Shown one piece after another: positions 9,320 to 20,294 of a stretch of DNA of 34,071 nt (positions are counted from its first letter, which is position 1; every line of letters begins with the position of its first letter). The stretch comes from Perkinsus marinus ATCC 50983 (lineage: Eukaryota; Perkinsozoa; Perkinsida; Perkinsidae), in assembly GCF_000006405.1 (NCBI RefSeq), contig NW_003208915.1:154725-188795 (forward strand), given 5' to 3'. Both the position numbers and the translations under genes were made by a program. Under the pieces are notes generated by a model. That model did not search any database. It had not been told where the DNA came from and saw only the letters and a program-made list of their open reading frames with translations.

Positions 9320-11006
9320 TCATTTCCGGGAAGTGGCCCTCGAACCAGAAGATGACGACACCGTTCGCGTGGTGCGTACTCCACTTGAAGACGCCCTAGT
9401 GGCGGCCACAGGTGGCGAATGGCTGCGTATGATCTCCGCCTTGGGCTGGGAGTGCTGATCAAAAAGTACTGGACGCTGCTGCTTCTTCGCAGCTTTTCTT
9501 TCCTTCTTGATTTGCTCGGCGATATCGCGGAGATCAGCCATATAGGCGCATATGGCTGAGGCAATCTCCGGGAAAATAAAACAGCTGCCTCTCATCACTC
9601 GATAGTTGCTTCAAAGCACAATCAGTTTTCTTGCGATATTCCCGCATTTCCAACTCCGCCTTCTGTTTCTGAGATAACCCAGTTCCACGGGAAGCTTGAG
9701 GGGCCGGACCCCAACCTGAGCGGACCCGTAAGAAGCGTCGTTGAACGGGAGGTGTCACCTGTTGAAGGGTCCGCATCCTCGTCCTCCTGTATAGAACTGC
9801 CATGTTGCGTCTGAGATTTCTGCGTAGTACACCTGATCCCATCGACTCAGACACTCTCGTTCTCCACAACCACTGACCGTTTGAAAAGATTCTCCACGCT
9901 AGCCACGATTCGAGCGAGAGTCAGCCGAAGCCCTGCATCTTCCTCAGAGGCTTCCTTTACCTCCTCATCCAGCCTGACCAGGCGGCGAGCAAATCAGAGA
10001 AGTCACAATTCCCTCTTACTCCATAACTCGCTTTTCCATATCCTCGAGATCAGCCTGCAGAGAGGCCGCCCGATTGGTGGCCTCCAGTATCTCCATCGCC
10101 TTCCTCTTGTTGTACACGCTAAGCTTCGTTCTCATCTCCTCCGCTCGTCCATCGAGGTTGGACTGGGCTGCCCGTAGATCAGTATTCGCCATCTCCAGCG
10201 TGTGGTATCTACAGTCATTCATATCATCCGATACCTTTCCTCCAACGCTCCCTCTGCCTCAACCCTGTCCCTTGTATGCGATAACCCCATCGCAAACATC
10301 AGCACCCAGAGCAGTCCGTCCCCAATACCCACCTAGCGAGTATATCCTGTATCTCTGAGAACTCCTCCGAGCTGTCTCTTACGAGCTCCAAGAAAGTTTT
10401 ATAGCGAAGATCTACAGAAGAAAATTTCCCCCCCGTCGGCATTTCTCGATCACTCCTAGCAACTGCCTGACGGAGTTCCTTATGCATCCGATGAGACTCT
10501 GTCAGTTCCCTGCCGAACAATCAACTACAAAACCACGGCAACAATTCAGCCGCTTCCTCAGCGTCACCGTTCCATATCCTTAATTTCCTCCCCCTTTATT
10601 GCGATCTGATGAACCTCCTCTCCAGCTCTCAGCTCAGCTCGACGACGCTTCCCTTCGTTATCCTACCAAGACAACAAACACAATAGACCCACTCTGGCGG
10701 TTCCTGATTTAACCTGTAGGAATTTGTTGTATTGCACTAGCTGATGCTGAAGATGCAGATCTCGTGCTCTGATATCATCCTCAACCTTTTGAAATGTCTC
10801 CTCTTCATTCGCGTATCTCCAAGGTGAGTTCCCTTAGCGCCTCACTGAGCAGCCTACTTCGCTTTCTGAGTCTCCAAAACGTCATTAACGTCGTACATCT
10901 CCCGACGCTTCTCGAGGAGCTTCGTGATCGGCGACGAGGAGTAGCTGCTCGGACCCCGGTCCTCAACATGCTCAGCATCTTCCTCCGCCGTTATAAGGTC
11001 TTGCAT
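9320..11006 (-). CDS. CFAP73: CCDC42/CFAP73-type flagellar coiled-coil protein
   Basis: Ten exons in phase: 11006-10858, 10816-10714, 10662-10568, 10509-10333, 10264-10235, 10208-10020, 9973-9878, 9832-9759, 9715-9620, 9588-9320, about 425 residues. The family's DUF4200 coiled coil is plain: TKLLEKRREMYDVNDVLETQ near residue 28, QLVQYNKFLQ then NEGKRRRA near 76-92, and SEEFSEIQDILAR near 162-175, the last a close match to the SEEF-x-EI-x-D(I/L)LAR segment of CCDC42. LFKRCT near 277 also fits. FAP73 proteins act with FAP100 as a ruler-like tether on axonemal doublet microtubules and affect inner dynein arms, so the organism should have a motile flagellum. The C-terminal 80 residues are basic and serine-rich and lie outside the family. 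Intron lengths include 26 nt (10209-10234) and 31 nt (9589-9619). The subgroup (CCDC42 or CFAP73) is not settled. Confidence 0.8.
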
Positions 11007-11291
11007 GGGGCGCAGGGGCTAGCTAGACCCAACGCGTTGGAATTGATCGACTTGAACTCAAGATGATGATCGTGACCGGGGTACTACAGCATTCCAACAG
11101 CTTTGAATACCACGCGATGACGGCAATAAAATAAATGATGAACTTAACCATCATCAAAGAGCACAGCCTCCGATGTGGTTGCCGTTTCCATTTCCAGCAA
11201 ATATTACAGAGAAAATGACCAACTTCACATAGGCACGATGGCCATTACTTTATTTGATATCGTGTGCTGTTACCACACCATCGCCAAATTC

Positions 11292-13794
11292 TCACTGAGT
11301 GACCCTCTGCATCTTGTAGGGCCGTCCAGAATCTCCATCACCTCCATTGGAATCAGTATGAGCCAGCGAGCCATCGAGCTCCTGTCCATTGGCGGGGTCA
11401 ACCCCAGCTGCAGCAGCTGCAGCATTGGCCGCGTCCAGCATGCCCGAGGCAGCGAGCATAGCTTGAACCACATCGTTGGCAGTATCACGAGGAGAGGCAG
11501 TAGAAGGGGGACTAGACGGGTCCGCTGGTGGGACTACAGCCTCCTCGCTCGAGGGAGGATCTTCACGAGACTCGGGAGGCACGGCAGATCCTTGAGCACC
11601 CGAAGCCTCCGCAGGCATGTTGTTGTCTTCGGCGAGAACACCGGCGGCTTGCTGAATGTATTGGTTCAATAACAGGATCTGCTCAGCCGTGCCGGTAGAG
11701 TAGTCCGGATGGGGAACCTGATAACAGCAAACTGCATGTTGAGACAACAAGACTGGACACCGTACCTCAGTGGCCTCAGTAGCACCCTGCTGGGCCGCCT
11801 GTGCAGCAAAGAAGAGCGGCAGATTGAACGGAGGGCCGCCCTCGGCCGCTGATGGGAACATGCCAGGTGGCGGAGGCGGCAACATCATCCCACCAGGCGG
11901 CATCGTTTGCAATGCGAATCTGATAAACCCAACCATCGAGTGCAGAACCAACGCGCCTCAGGGCTTACCGTGTGGTCCCTGTTACTGACCCCTTGGGGCG
12001 GCCTCTAGCCCTTCGATCCCCATTGGAACGTTCTCCCGGCATTAGCCCACCGACACACCCCTCCAACGCCAACGTTCTCTGATAATCGACCTTAAGCAAA
12101 ACCACCTCCTCCTCAGCTCGGCCTGGAAAATAAACATATTACGAAATAGGCATCCTAAACATATACCCACCTTGCGCTTTTGCCACCAACAGCCTCTGGC
12201 GGTCGTTAATGGCCTCATCGAGGGTTTGCCGCGGGGGTCCTCGAATGTTCCGTCGGTTCACTGATACTTGCGCTTGATAACAGTTAGATTCCGGCTTGAA
12301 ATAGACTCCAGCGGGAAGCTTCTCATCAGGATTCAGCGACTTCCGCTTAGTGCTGCGAGCCTTCGGACCACGAAGTTCGTGAACAATCTGAAGACTCGTA
12401 CGTCCTCCTACACCCCGGACGCATATGGACTACCGTCATAAGCTCCTCCTCAGAGGTTGCCGACGCCATTTTAGCCCTGTCCGAGATGGCTTCGGCGAGG
12501 GTCTGCCTCGCAGGACCATCAATCTGAGCAGCAGCGACAGCAGCAGCAGTACGGGAAACACGAGCATCGACAACTTACCTTGGCCGTAGTGGGTTTAGGG
12601 GGTACCACTGTGCCCGGTGGGAGGACGGGCGCCGGCGGCGGGACGTGGCCATCAAACTCCCCTCGTGTGGCTGACAAGGCTTGAGCCAGTTCACGATGCC
12701 TCGCTGCTGCAGCCAACGGGCCTGGCTGACGATTCGCGGCCGAGATGTTAATACTGGCGATCTGCCATAGACGGCCATGACGGACCAGTGACGGACCCCA
12801 AGAAAGCCTACATAGGCCTTCTTGCGCTTATGATAGTAAACTCCTTTTGGTAGCAGTTGAGAATGCAGATCCCAGCCGACCAATACCTACAAGGAGATTG
12901 TAGCAGAGTAGTTGAACCATGTGAGCATACCTCTTCGATGTTACCCTCCATCTTGGCCCTCTCAAGCGTGAACTTGTCTTGTTCGGCCTCAACTATAGTG
13001 AGCAACGACATACATGCACTTAGAGAGTAGTTAAAACTCACTCTGTGATTGACGCTTCGGCCCTCGAACTTTCTTCCCAGGATACAACAATATCTAGAAA
13101 AACACAGTTCACACCATTGTAGACGGACGATGGGCATTCACCTCAGCCTGATAGATCTTCTTACGGCAGGTCACGATGGCCTGTCCTTGACTGAGGGCAT
13201 CTTGTTGGCTTCTGGCTCCAGATGAGTGTAAATGAGGAGGAGTCCCGAGGCCCACTCCCGAGGCCCTGCATGATGACCATCAATCACACCAGTCGAGATG
13301 GCAGTGACAACTTACCGAACGGGGAAAGGGGTGCTCGGGTGGTGACGGACGGTCATCCCCGGGGTAGTCTGTGGGACCTCAGAGTTGGGGCTGGCATCAG
13401 GTATTATAGCATCGCCCTCGCTGGGAGGGGGGAACATGTTGGCGATGTCGATGTGGGATTCTGAGGAGGACGATGACGGGGAATAGTTAACGATCGCTAT
13501 AGGGGCGCACCTGTGCTGGGGCGCACTCCGACATCTACTCCAACGTGAGCCGATGAGGTGGGTGTCTGAAAGGATGACCGTATTCGGACCTATTGTGCAT
13601 CTTGCTGGATCGGAGGTAAAGATACGTCGAGAGTAACATGAACTGTGCGACCGAGACTCCGTGCGCGACCAGCCCGAGACGTGGGAGGAGGTTCTTACCA
13701 CCGGAACTTGTCCATGATGAGCGTTCTGATCAGACGTGACATCGTCAGGATGAGGTATGTGGACGGCCGAGGCCGAGGGATATGATGGGTCCAT
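11292..13794 (-). CDS. Protein with repeated AP2-like domains, 13 exons
   Basis: Exons, all in phase: 13794-13699, 13589-13511, 13460-13316, 13265-13142, 13093-13042, 12992-12931, 12886-12812, 12761-12579, 12523-12434, 12387-12171, 12122-11969, 11919-11766, 11717-11292, about 618 residues. Three regions share a pattern: KKIYQAEILLYPGKKVRGPKRQ (about 141-165; landmarks YQAE, RGPKRQ), LPKGVYYHKRKKAYIASINI (about 198-217), and LPAGVYF...YQAQVSVNRRNIRGPPRQTLDEAI (about 326-362). A half copy (IDGPARQTLAEAISDR) starts at 273. GVY-x-K-x5-Y-x-A-x-(V/I) followed by a helix with EA resembles the AP2/ERF fold of plant and apicomplexan (ApiAP2) transcription factors. RGRPKGS near 415 looks like an AT-hook. 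The C-terminus is proline/glycine- then alanine/serine-rich. A nuclear DNA-binding role is inferred. The domain call needs a profile search. Confidence 0.65.
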
Positions 13795-14138
13795 CGCGCA
13801 AGCCCAAGACGGCGAGCGAAAGACTCTAAAAGGGCGTGCGGCAATAATTTGGCGCTCAACCAATTCCTCGCTGCACGCGCGCGCAACTTTGATCGATTTG
13901 TTTTCTTGCAATTTTCGTGCATCTTGAGTGTATGCACCAGTTCGGCCTGTGAGTATTGAGCCCCCATTGGTCCCAGTGCCTTATCGTGGCGTGGGGGTTC
14001 CTGACGAGAGTCAGATCGAAACTGGGGCCAAGCTGCCATAAACTCATACATCCACTCTACGAGTGTGATTGAGAATGGCCTCGCTCTAGCGCCCCTATCG
14101 TCTTTCTCTGTTAACCACCCCCACTTTTGTTCTTTTAC

Positions 14139-17100
14139 ATGCCATTTAGGCGCAGATGTACCCGCAGGTCCCAACGCGGTATCTACCGACGCACCAGCCG
14201 AAGACATGGACGACGGTTGACTATACTATCATATAATGTAGCTGGTTTCTCAAGCAGCCGCCTAGAACTACAACGGTACCTGAGATTAGCTCGTCCGGAT
14301 ATAGTGTGTCTCCAGGAGACCCACCACTTGGATACCACTGCAATACGGCTCCCTGGATATAGGGTGGAACATCTCCCAGGAGTTCGACTGGCATCTCGAG
14401 GCCGCCTAAGTGGAGGACTTATCACACTAGTTCGCTGTGGGCTGAAATACCATACCTCAGTCCAGGTTACATACGCAGACTCGTCCAATGCTTATATGAT
14501 TCTTGGTGTCCTTCTCTTGAGTGCCCAACAGACGCCCCCCCTCACCATTCTCAACTGTTACTTTCGACCAGCGATAACCCTTACGGAGACTGGTTTGCCC
14601 GATCTCCCACCAGAAAGATGTCTCCTGGTCGGCGATGTTAATGCTCATCATCCGGGATGGGATTTGTCAGTAGTCGAACAGCCAGATCGAAGGGGTCAGA
14701 TTATATGGGAGTGGTTATATGATAGTAACCTCCGGCTACTCGGTAATCCAACCGACCCGCCGACTTATCTTGGTCAACGACACTCAGGATCGACTATCGA
14801 CATTGCGGCCATATCGAAGCCTATTCGATCTCAATTCACTAGCACAGTGCTCTCCAATGCCCTGGCCCACTCCGACCATATGCCCCTGAAAGTGCAATGG
14901 ACGCCGGGCACCCCATTTGCACAGTCGAGCCACTCACGCCACAAGCGACTCTTATGGAATTTTCGCAAAGCAAATTGGTCACAATATCAACAAGCCTTGG
15001 ATAATCATCTACTGAGAATACGATGGTCAGACTCAGTAGATCGCATCAACTCTAATATAACTACTGCTATCTTGCAGGCAGCTCGAGCCCACATCCCACG
15101 GGGAAAACTATCCTCGTATAAAACATATTGGTCCGACGAGCTAGAGAGCCTAAGACTACAGAAGAACCGTATTCGTCGGAGTATACATACTCGGCGCCGG
15201 AATCGGCTCCCGTGGGATAGACTACGAGGGCAGTTTTGGTCAATCTCTCAACAATATACTTATGCGATCCGAGCGGCCCAAAAACGCCAATGGGAAGAAT
15301 TCACCACTGGCCTAACCATGAGCCACCGGAAGGAGTGGAAAGCGGTGCGAACACTGGCTTTCGGAGCGACACCCAGGTCTGATATCACGATCGACGGTCT
15401 TACTGGTCAATCAGCGGCCCAGCGGTACTCGAGATATCTATCAGGCGACGTTTATTCGAGCCGGCTAACACATTCAAACTGCAAGGAATGGCGAAGGCGA
15501 AATAATGCAATGGAGAAGAGGAGGAAGCGTGACCATCGGCGACTCCAACAAAAGTTAGCAACAAGTCATCCGCGGGATATATGGCAAGCATCATACCACG
15601 AACAAGCATCTATAGAGCAGGGTGAACCCTTCACACTGGAAGAATATCATCGAGCACTTACAAGTTTGAACAAATCTTCGTCTAGTGGACCCGATCAAAT
15701 ACTACCCCACTTTTTGACGCATGGGACTGAGCTATTAACTCGAGCTGTCGTCCGACTGATCAGCAAATCTCTTGGTACGACTCAACTTCCTGCAATTTGG
15801 AAACTATCACGGGTGATTGTCATCAAGAAAACATCTATCTCCATGACAGAAGCTACTGCCAAAGACTTTCGTCCTATTTCTGTTACATGCCTCTTTGCCC
15901 GGTTGGCAGAGTCTATGGTAGTCTACCGTGCCGAGAGCCAGCTGGAAAGAGATGATGCGACTGGAAACGAGACTGGTGACTTCATAGACGGACATCAACA
16001 TGGCTTCAGGGCTGGCAGAACTCTAGATGAGGAAACAGCATATGTGCATTCGTCTATTAGTGAACATGTTAGGGCTGGCCGTATAGTAACGTTCGTTTCT
16101 CTGGACTGGACTAAAGCGTACGACACAGTTACTCTGCCGGTTCTATACTCTCAGCTAATGTTATCTCCCATACATATAACTCTATGCAAGTGGTTGTGGG
16201 CCTTTTTGAGAGGGAGGCGGTTCTACGTGGAGGTGGATGGAGCGAAATCTTCCACCCGCTCTCAAAAACACGGCCTCCCTCAAGGCTGTATATGTTCACC
16301 ATTATTGTGGACGTTGTATCTGAACCCGTTGATTATGAAGTTATCCGCCCTGTGTTCCCTACAGACTCACCCAGCATATCGACTAGCTGGAGTTGCAGCT
16401 TACGCAGACGACCTCTGCCTATGGAGTGTGGGTAACGTTCAAGAAGAAGCAGACTATCGCCTCAATCATGCACTGAGGATAGTCGAGTCATGGGCATTAG
16501 AGACTGGGATGGCTCTATCATCGGCTAAAACAAATTTGGTCTACTTCAGGAGAACTCGACAACGACGAGTTACACCCCAAACAATCTACCTTAATGACGA
16601 ATGGTTACCAGTTAAAGATGAGGCACGGGTACTTGGCGTTATATTTGATACGACTCTCAGCTGGAGGAGTCACATCAAAAAACTACGGCAGGTGGTACGT
16701 CAACGATGCCTAGTATTACGACGACTGACAAGTACTCCATCAAAAATAATTCGCCGATTATTTCAACAATTCATCCAGTGGCCATTTCTACTAGGGGCAG
16801 CGGCGTGGGCTTGGCACCTATCAGTAGTCCAATGGAGGACGCTACAGGGCTGCTATCGAATGGCCATCAAATCAATCCTTGGGTGTCGAAAATGGTCCTC
16901 CCCCGGTCTTGCCCTTCGACTAGCGGATTATCCCCCCCTGGAAGTCCTTCTCACACAGCACTGTGATAAGGTGCTGGAAAGATGTTGTCGTATTCCCATC
17001 TCCCCACTCCGAGAACTATGTGCAAAACGGTGTATTCACCCTATCACATGTACTGGGTCACCTACAGTGAAGGATTGTTATTCTGTGGTACATTATGCTA

Positions 17101-18248
17101 CCCTCCGCTGCCCATCTTTATTCGTGGACCCGCCAACACGATTATATCTCTATCCACCAATACCTCCTGCAATGGCAACTACACCGATTGCCGGACGAAC
17201 AACTCTGAAGGAAGCATTACCGCCGACTCCGACTACGGACGACTACAAGCTAGCAGCTCTGGCTACACTATCTCACTATATGGCACAACGATACTTGATA
17301 CTCATAGTCGATGGATCATATACTCCACCCACGGACCGACCACATGGAAATTCAGCTGGGTATGCATGGTTACTCATGGCTCCTCCAGCACCACCCCGGA
17401 TCCAAGGATATCGATATATCTCGCATCAAGCTTACCCCTTAGGACCCAACATCCATAGCTCCTACGAAGCAGAGTTACGGGGCATCAATCATGCTGTATT
17501 TCACTTCCTGATTTCTTCAGCAGCACAAGAACATTTCAAGTTATGTAATGGGATAGTTATCCTTAATGACAACCAAGCGCTAATCAACCACCTGACGCAT
17601 GGATGGCTAACTTCGAGCCCAGAGAGAGAATTGATTTGGGATACTTTGTGGTTACTCCGAGAACTTTGGCATCAACTACCAACCACTATACGATATGCTC
17701 CAGAGGTTATTACCCTCCAATGGATTAAAGGTCACATTGGATTGGAACTACACGATAAGGTTGACACGATGGCAAGAAGTCAACAGGATCTGCCCGAATT
17801 CTTCCCACCAGAAACGTGGGCCGGGACTTTACAACGACTTGGAGCCGAACGACGACTTGCATATCGGTCTGCCGCCTCACCAATCCCAGGAGAAGAGGAG
17901 TTCACTCAGCAGAACAAGCGTCTACGTCTAGCGTTTACACGATATACTTGGTTACATGATGCACTACATGAGTTTCCTCGCTCTGAACAAACCTTATTGT
18001 ATCGGCTACGATTACAAGTCCTTCCTTTATATCACAAATCATTGTGCCCTGGTTGTGGACGGGTACCTTTCACGATTAAACATCTATTACTGCAATGCCC
18101 TACTTATACACTGGATCGCCCACTTACTTTTCCAGTAGTTATCCCGCCAAATGAAGAAGATTACTACTTTTACAAGCTTCTCTACACTGAGAAGGCGTAT
18201 ATGGAGGCAGCTGTACGCATAGCCCAACTTTGTGGATGTACACTATGA
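14139..18248 (+). CDS. LINE ORF: endonuclease, reverse transcriptase, RNase H, zinc knuckle
   Basis: 1369 residues from the first ATG. A basic N-terminus (RRRCTRRSQRGIYRR) leads into an APE-type endonuclease: ILSYNVAGF, DIVCLQETHH, LLVGDVNAHH, STIDIA and LAHSDHMPL hold the usual N, E, D-N and SDH catalytic residues. Reverse transcriptase follows: RPISVTCLFARLAESMV, FVSLDWTKAYDTV, GLPQGCICSPLLW and YADDLCLW (near residue 753). RNase H has LIVDGSY (near 1055), SYEAELRG, ILNDNQALI and WIKGHIGLELHDKVD, so the D-E-D-(H/D) set is present. A C-terminal CPGC...H...C knuckle (CPGCGRVPFTIKHLLLQC, near 1304) ends the protein. There are no internal stops, so the element is potentially autonomous. It carries no introns, unlike host genes here. 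Confidence 0.93.
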   Translation: MPFRRRCTRRSQRGIYRRTSRRHGRRLTILSYNVAGFSSSRLELQRYLRLARPDIVCLQETHHLDTTAIRLPGYRVEHLPGVRLASRGRLSGGLITLVRCGLKYHTSVQVTYADSSNAYMILGVLLLSAQQTPPLTILNCYFRPAITLTETGLPDLPPERCLLVGDVNAHHPGWDLSVVEQPDRRGQIIWEWLYDSNLRLLGNPTDPPTYLGQRHSGSTIDIAAISKPIRSQFTSTVLSNALAHSDHMPLKVQWTPGTPFAQSSHSRHKRLLWNFRKANWSQYQQALDNHLLRIRWSDSVDRINSNITTAILQAARAHIPRGKLSSYKTYWSDELESLRLQKNRIRRSIHTRRRNRLPWDRLRGQFWSISQQYTYAIRAAQKRQWEEFTTGLTMSHRKEWKAVRTLAFGATPRSDITIDGLTGQSAAQRYSRYLSGDVYSSRLTHSNCKEWRRRNNAMEKRRKRDHRRLQQKLATSHPRDIWQASYHEQASIEQGEPFTLEEYHRALTSLNKSSSSGPDQILPHFLTHGTELLTRAVVRLISKSLGTTQLPAIWKLSRVIVIKKTSISMTEATAKDFRPISVTCLFARLAESMVVYRAESQLERDDATGNETGDFIDGHQHGFRAGRTLDEETAYVHSSISEHVRAGRIVTFVSLDWTKAYDTVTLPVLYSQLMLSPIHITLCKWLWAFLRGRRFYVEVDGAKSSTRSQKHGLPQGCICSPLLWTLYLNPLIMKLSALCSLQTHPAYRLAGVAAYADDLCLWSVGNVQEEADYRLNHALRIVESWALETGMALSSAKTNLVYFRRTRQRRVTPQTIYLNDEWLPVKDEARVLGVIFDTTLSWRSHIKKLRQVVRQRCLVLRRLTSTPSKIIRRLFQQFIQWPFLLGAAAWAWHLSVVQWRTLQGCYRMAIKSILGCRKWSSPGLALRLADYPPLEVLLTQHCDKVLERCCRIPISPLRELCAKRCIHPITCTGSPTVKDCYSVVHYATLRCPSLFVDPPTRLYLYPPIPPAMATTPIAGRTTLKEALPPTPTTDDYKLAALATLSHYMAQRYLILIVDGSYTPPTDRPHGNSAGYAWLLMAPPAPPRIQGYRYISHQAYPLGPNIHSSYEAELRGINHAVFHFLISSAAQEHFKLCNGIVILNDNQALINHLTHGWLTSSPERELIWDTLWLLRELWHQLPTTIRYAPEVITLQWIKGHIGLELHDKVDTMARSQQDLPEFFPPETWAGTLQRLGAERRLAYRSAASPIPGEEEFTQQNKRLRLAFTRYTWLHDALHEFPRSEQTLLYRLRLQVLPLYHKSLCPGCGRVPFTIKHLLLQCPTYTLDRPLTFPVVIPPNEEDYYFYKLLYTEKAYMEAAVRIAQLCGCTL

Positions 18249-19013
18249 GCTGGTGATCGCTATGGCACGGGCGTCTGCATCACATTTGTTCTTGGTCTAC
18301 TGCAAGTGAACACTATCAGTTGGTGATGGGCATGCACTATCGGTAGGGGTTGGTTTACATTATCAGTCGGTGGTTGGTTACGTGGGGATATACGGTAGAA
18401 ATTGGTGGTCGGTCTAGAGTAGGTGCACACCCACAGCTGTTGGTAGATTACAAGAGGATGTACAATATGCGTTGGTGGTTGGTCGAATGTGGGTGCACAC
18501 CATCAGTTGGTGACTGGCCTGGTGGTTGGTCAAGCGTGGGGGTACACTATCTATTGTGGTTGGTTAGGTGTGGAGATACACTATATGTTAGTGTCTAGTC
18601 TAGTGTGGGGGCCCCCGCTTACCAGATTGAATCAGTTGGGGTTGATATAGTTTGGGTGCACATCGTATGTTGGTTACACCCCAAGTCTAGGAGTATACTG
18701 TATGTTGGTACTCGGTAGAGAGTTGGCTCAACCGTCTTGGTTGGTACACTACCAGGTGGTGATTGGTATAGTCTAGTTGAATGCTCCAAGTTAAGAGTTG
18801 ATTTAGGGCTGTTGTTATATGCTTTGGTCCTCTCCACTAGTGCTTCGTTGGTCGTCGCGGTCAGCCTTTCATCCTTTTAACTGTACTTTTCCTTATCGTT
18901 CTTTCCATTCTGCGTGAGGGGTACGCTGGGGTTGGGCCAGGAAGATCACCTTAGTTAAGTGGCATTGTACGTTTAAGGGTGATAGGCCTCGAGCCCGTAA
19001 TACCCGGCAATAG
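18249..19013 (+). repeat. LINE 3' region with degenerate GGTTGGT-rich tandem units
   Basis: After the ORF stop the sequence to about 18,800 is G/T-rich and built from diverged units of about 55-60 bp. Each has a TGGTGGTTGGT core followed by GTGGG and a (T/C)ACAC(T/C)AT motif, for example at 18470-18520, 18530-18560 and 18555-18590. Such tandem 3' regions occur in some LINEs and may be bound by the element's own reverse transcriptase; that role is inference. The part from 18,840 to 19,013 is unique sequence leading to the tail. Confidence 0.6.
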
Positions 19014-19015
19014 GT

Positions 19016-19067
19016 TTTGAGTTGAGTTGAGTTGAGTTGAGTTGAGTTGAGTTGAGTTGAGTTGAGT
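19016..19067 (+). repeat. (TTGAG)n pentanucleotide tail of the LINE
   Basis: Nine perfect GTTGA units run from 19021 to 19065, preceded by TTTTGA. Several LINE clades end in a short tandem repeat instead of poly(A). Its position exactly between the element's 3' region and the downstream copy of the target duplication supports that reading. Confidence 0.85.
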
Positions 19068-19073
19068 ATTGAG

Positions 19074-20294
19074 GCTTCGACGATACAGTGGCAATCATGA
19101 TCTTATTCAGACTACTCTAGCTGCAGATCAAATATCCCACTCCCGGTCGCGTGGATGTGGTGGGGTGGTTCTGTAGGAACCGACCCTAGAAGTACCGTCG
19201 AGAGAAAGACACTCAGAGACGCAGAGTCTGAGTGACACTCAATGAGTGTGCCGACGACGGTGCGTGTCTGCATCCTCTTCGGTACTTGCTCCCGGGAGTG
19301 GTGAGATAGTGAAATATTATCCCAGTGTCTCTTATTCAGATCTTTGTCGAGGTATATTTTAGATTTCATCTTTTTTCAAATTGGACGAATAGAATTTGAA
19401 AGTGCCTTCTCAGTGGGGGGCACTGCCCGCCGGGCAGCCACCCGGTGGCCTTAGGTTGCNNNNNNNNNNNNNNNNNNNNNNNNNNNNNNNNNNNNNNNNN
19501 NNNNNNNNNNNNNNNNNNNNNNNNNNNNNNNNNNNNNNNNNNNNNNNNNNNNNNNNNNNTAAAATGTATAAGCCCTCTCTGCCCTTGGCTATTCTACGCT
19601 GTCCAGCAGGCAGGCAGGGGGGATCCGCTCGCCTCACGGTTTCATTACCGCAATACGATTGCTAGCGAATCGACGCGACCATCCGCATCGGTATTTAATA
19701 CGTGTTAACAAGTTAACCTCCAGTACTTCAGGAAGAAATTAAACGAAATAGTCTGAATTTGGCCAACCGAAACGTGACCCGACCCCTCCATTCGTAATGC
19801 TAATTGCCGCACTGTCTTAACTGATCTTCTTTGTGAAAAACCTTAGCTTGTGAGCTTAAGAGCAACTTCATGATCGACGAACTTCTAGGAACTCATCGTC
19901 GTTGACGCTAGAGTTGTCGGCTCATTTACAAAATAGCAAAGGAGCAAATAGCAAAAAAGTGCCAATTAGCTGGAATGTATATTCCCTGCGGCTTTTGCTG
20001 TTGTGCTAGTGTGTAAAAACGCTATGGCTGATATACAGAAGAGCAAAGTAGCAAAATTCACTTTACAAACACGCAAATTTGCCGTTTTGTATAACAGAAA
20101 CTGCTCGAATGAATATCGTTTACTTGTTTATATTTCAGAAAATTGCTAGAATATATAAACGTTGCCGCTATGTGAAGTGCTACTATGTAACAAAATTGAG
20201 CAATTTTGCTCAAAGAAGGGGCAAACCGATAAATTGCTCCTTCCACTATTGAGCAAATTGCTACTTTTCAGAGGAGCAATTTGTCGCTTTGCAA
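19074..20294. other. Intergenic region, no gene recognised; contains assembly gap
   Basis: No open frame here shows splice structure or a family motif. A G/C hairpin (CTGCCCG, C, CGGGCAG at about 19422-19437) lies just left of the N run. From about 19925 rightward the sequence becomes rich in AGCAAA/TTTGCT words on both strands. Confidence 0.5.
19460..19559. other. Assembly gap of 100 N
   Basis: Exactly 100 N, a conventional placeholder for a gap of unknown size. The left edge is G/C-rich and palindromic (around 19405-19455), a likely reason for the break. Distance across the gap is not known. Confidence 0.99.

Larger units (their letters stand above)
13961..19062 (+). mobile_element. Apparently full-length LINE (APE endonuclease, RT, RNase H) with a (TTGAG)n tail
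   Basis: A non-LTR retrotransposon with one long intact ORF (14139-18248), a 5' leader of about 178 bp starting at 13961, and a 3' region of about 760 bp ending in roughly nine GTTGA pentamers (19021-19065). The 11-mer TGAGTATTGAG occurs at 13950-13960 and again at 19063-19073, right after the tail; I read this as the target-site duplication. Its overlap with the repeat tail makes the right boundary uncertain by one to three bases. The domain order APE, RT, RNase H, zinc knuckle is that of the I-like and related clades. An unbroken ORF and intact duplication imply recent insertion. It lies head to head with the AP2-like gene, its left end about 160 bp from that gene's ATG. Confidence 0.85.

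Noticed and set aside
13312-13911. A single 199-codon minus-strand frame
   Set aside because: Its parts are explained by AP2-like gene exons 1-3 with introns between; the phase changes and polypyrimidine acceptors favour the spliced model.
18350-18837. Open frames in the LINE 3' region
   Set aside because: They arise from stop-poor G/T-rich tandem units and show no protein motif.
19396-19708. Open frames running through the N gap
   Set aside because: They are open only because N codons are not stops.
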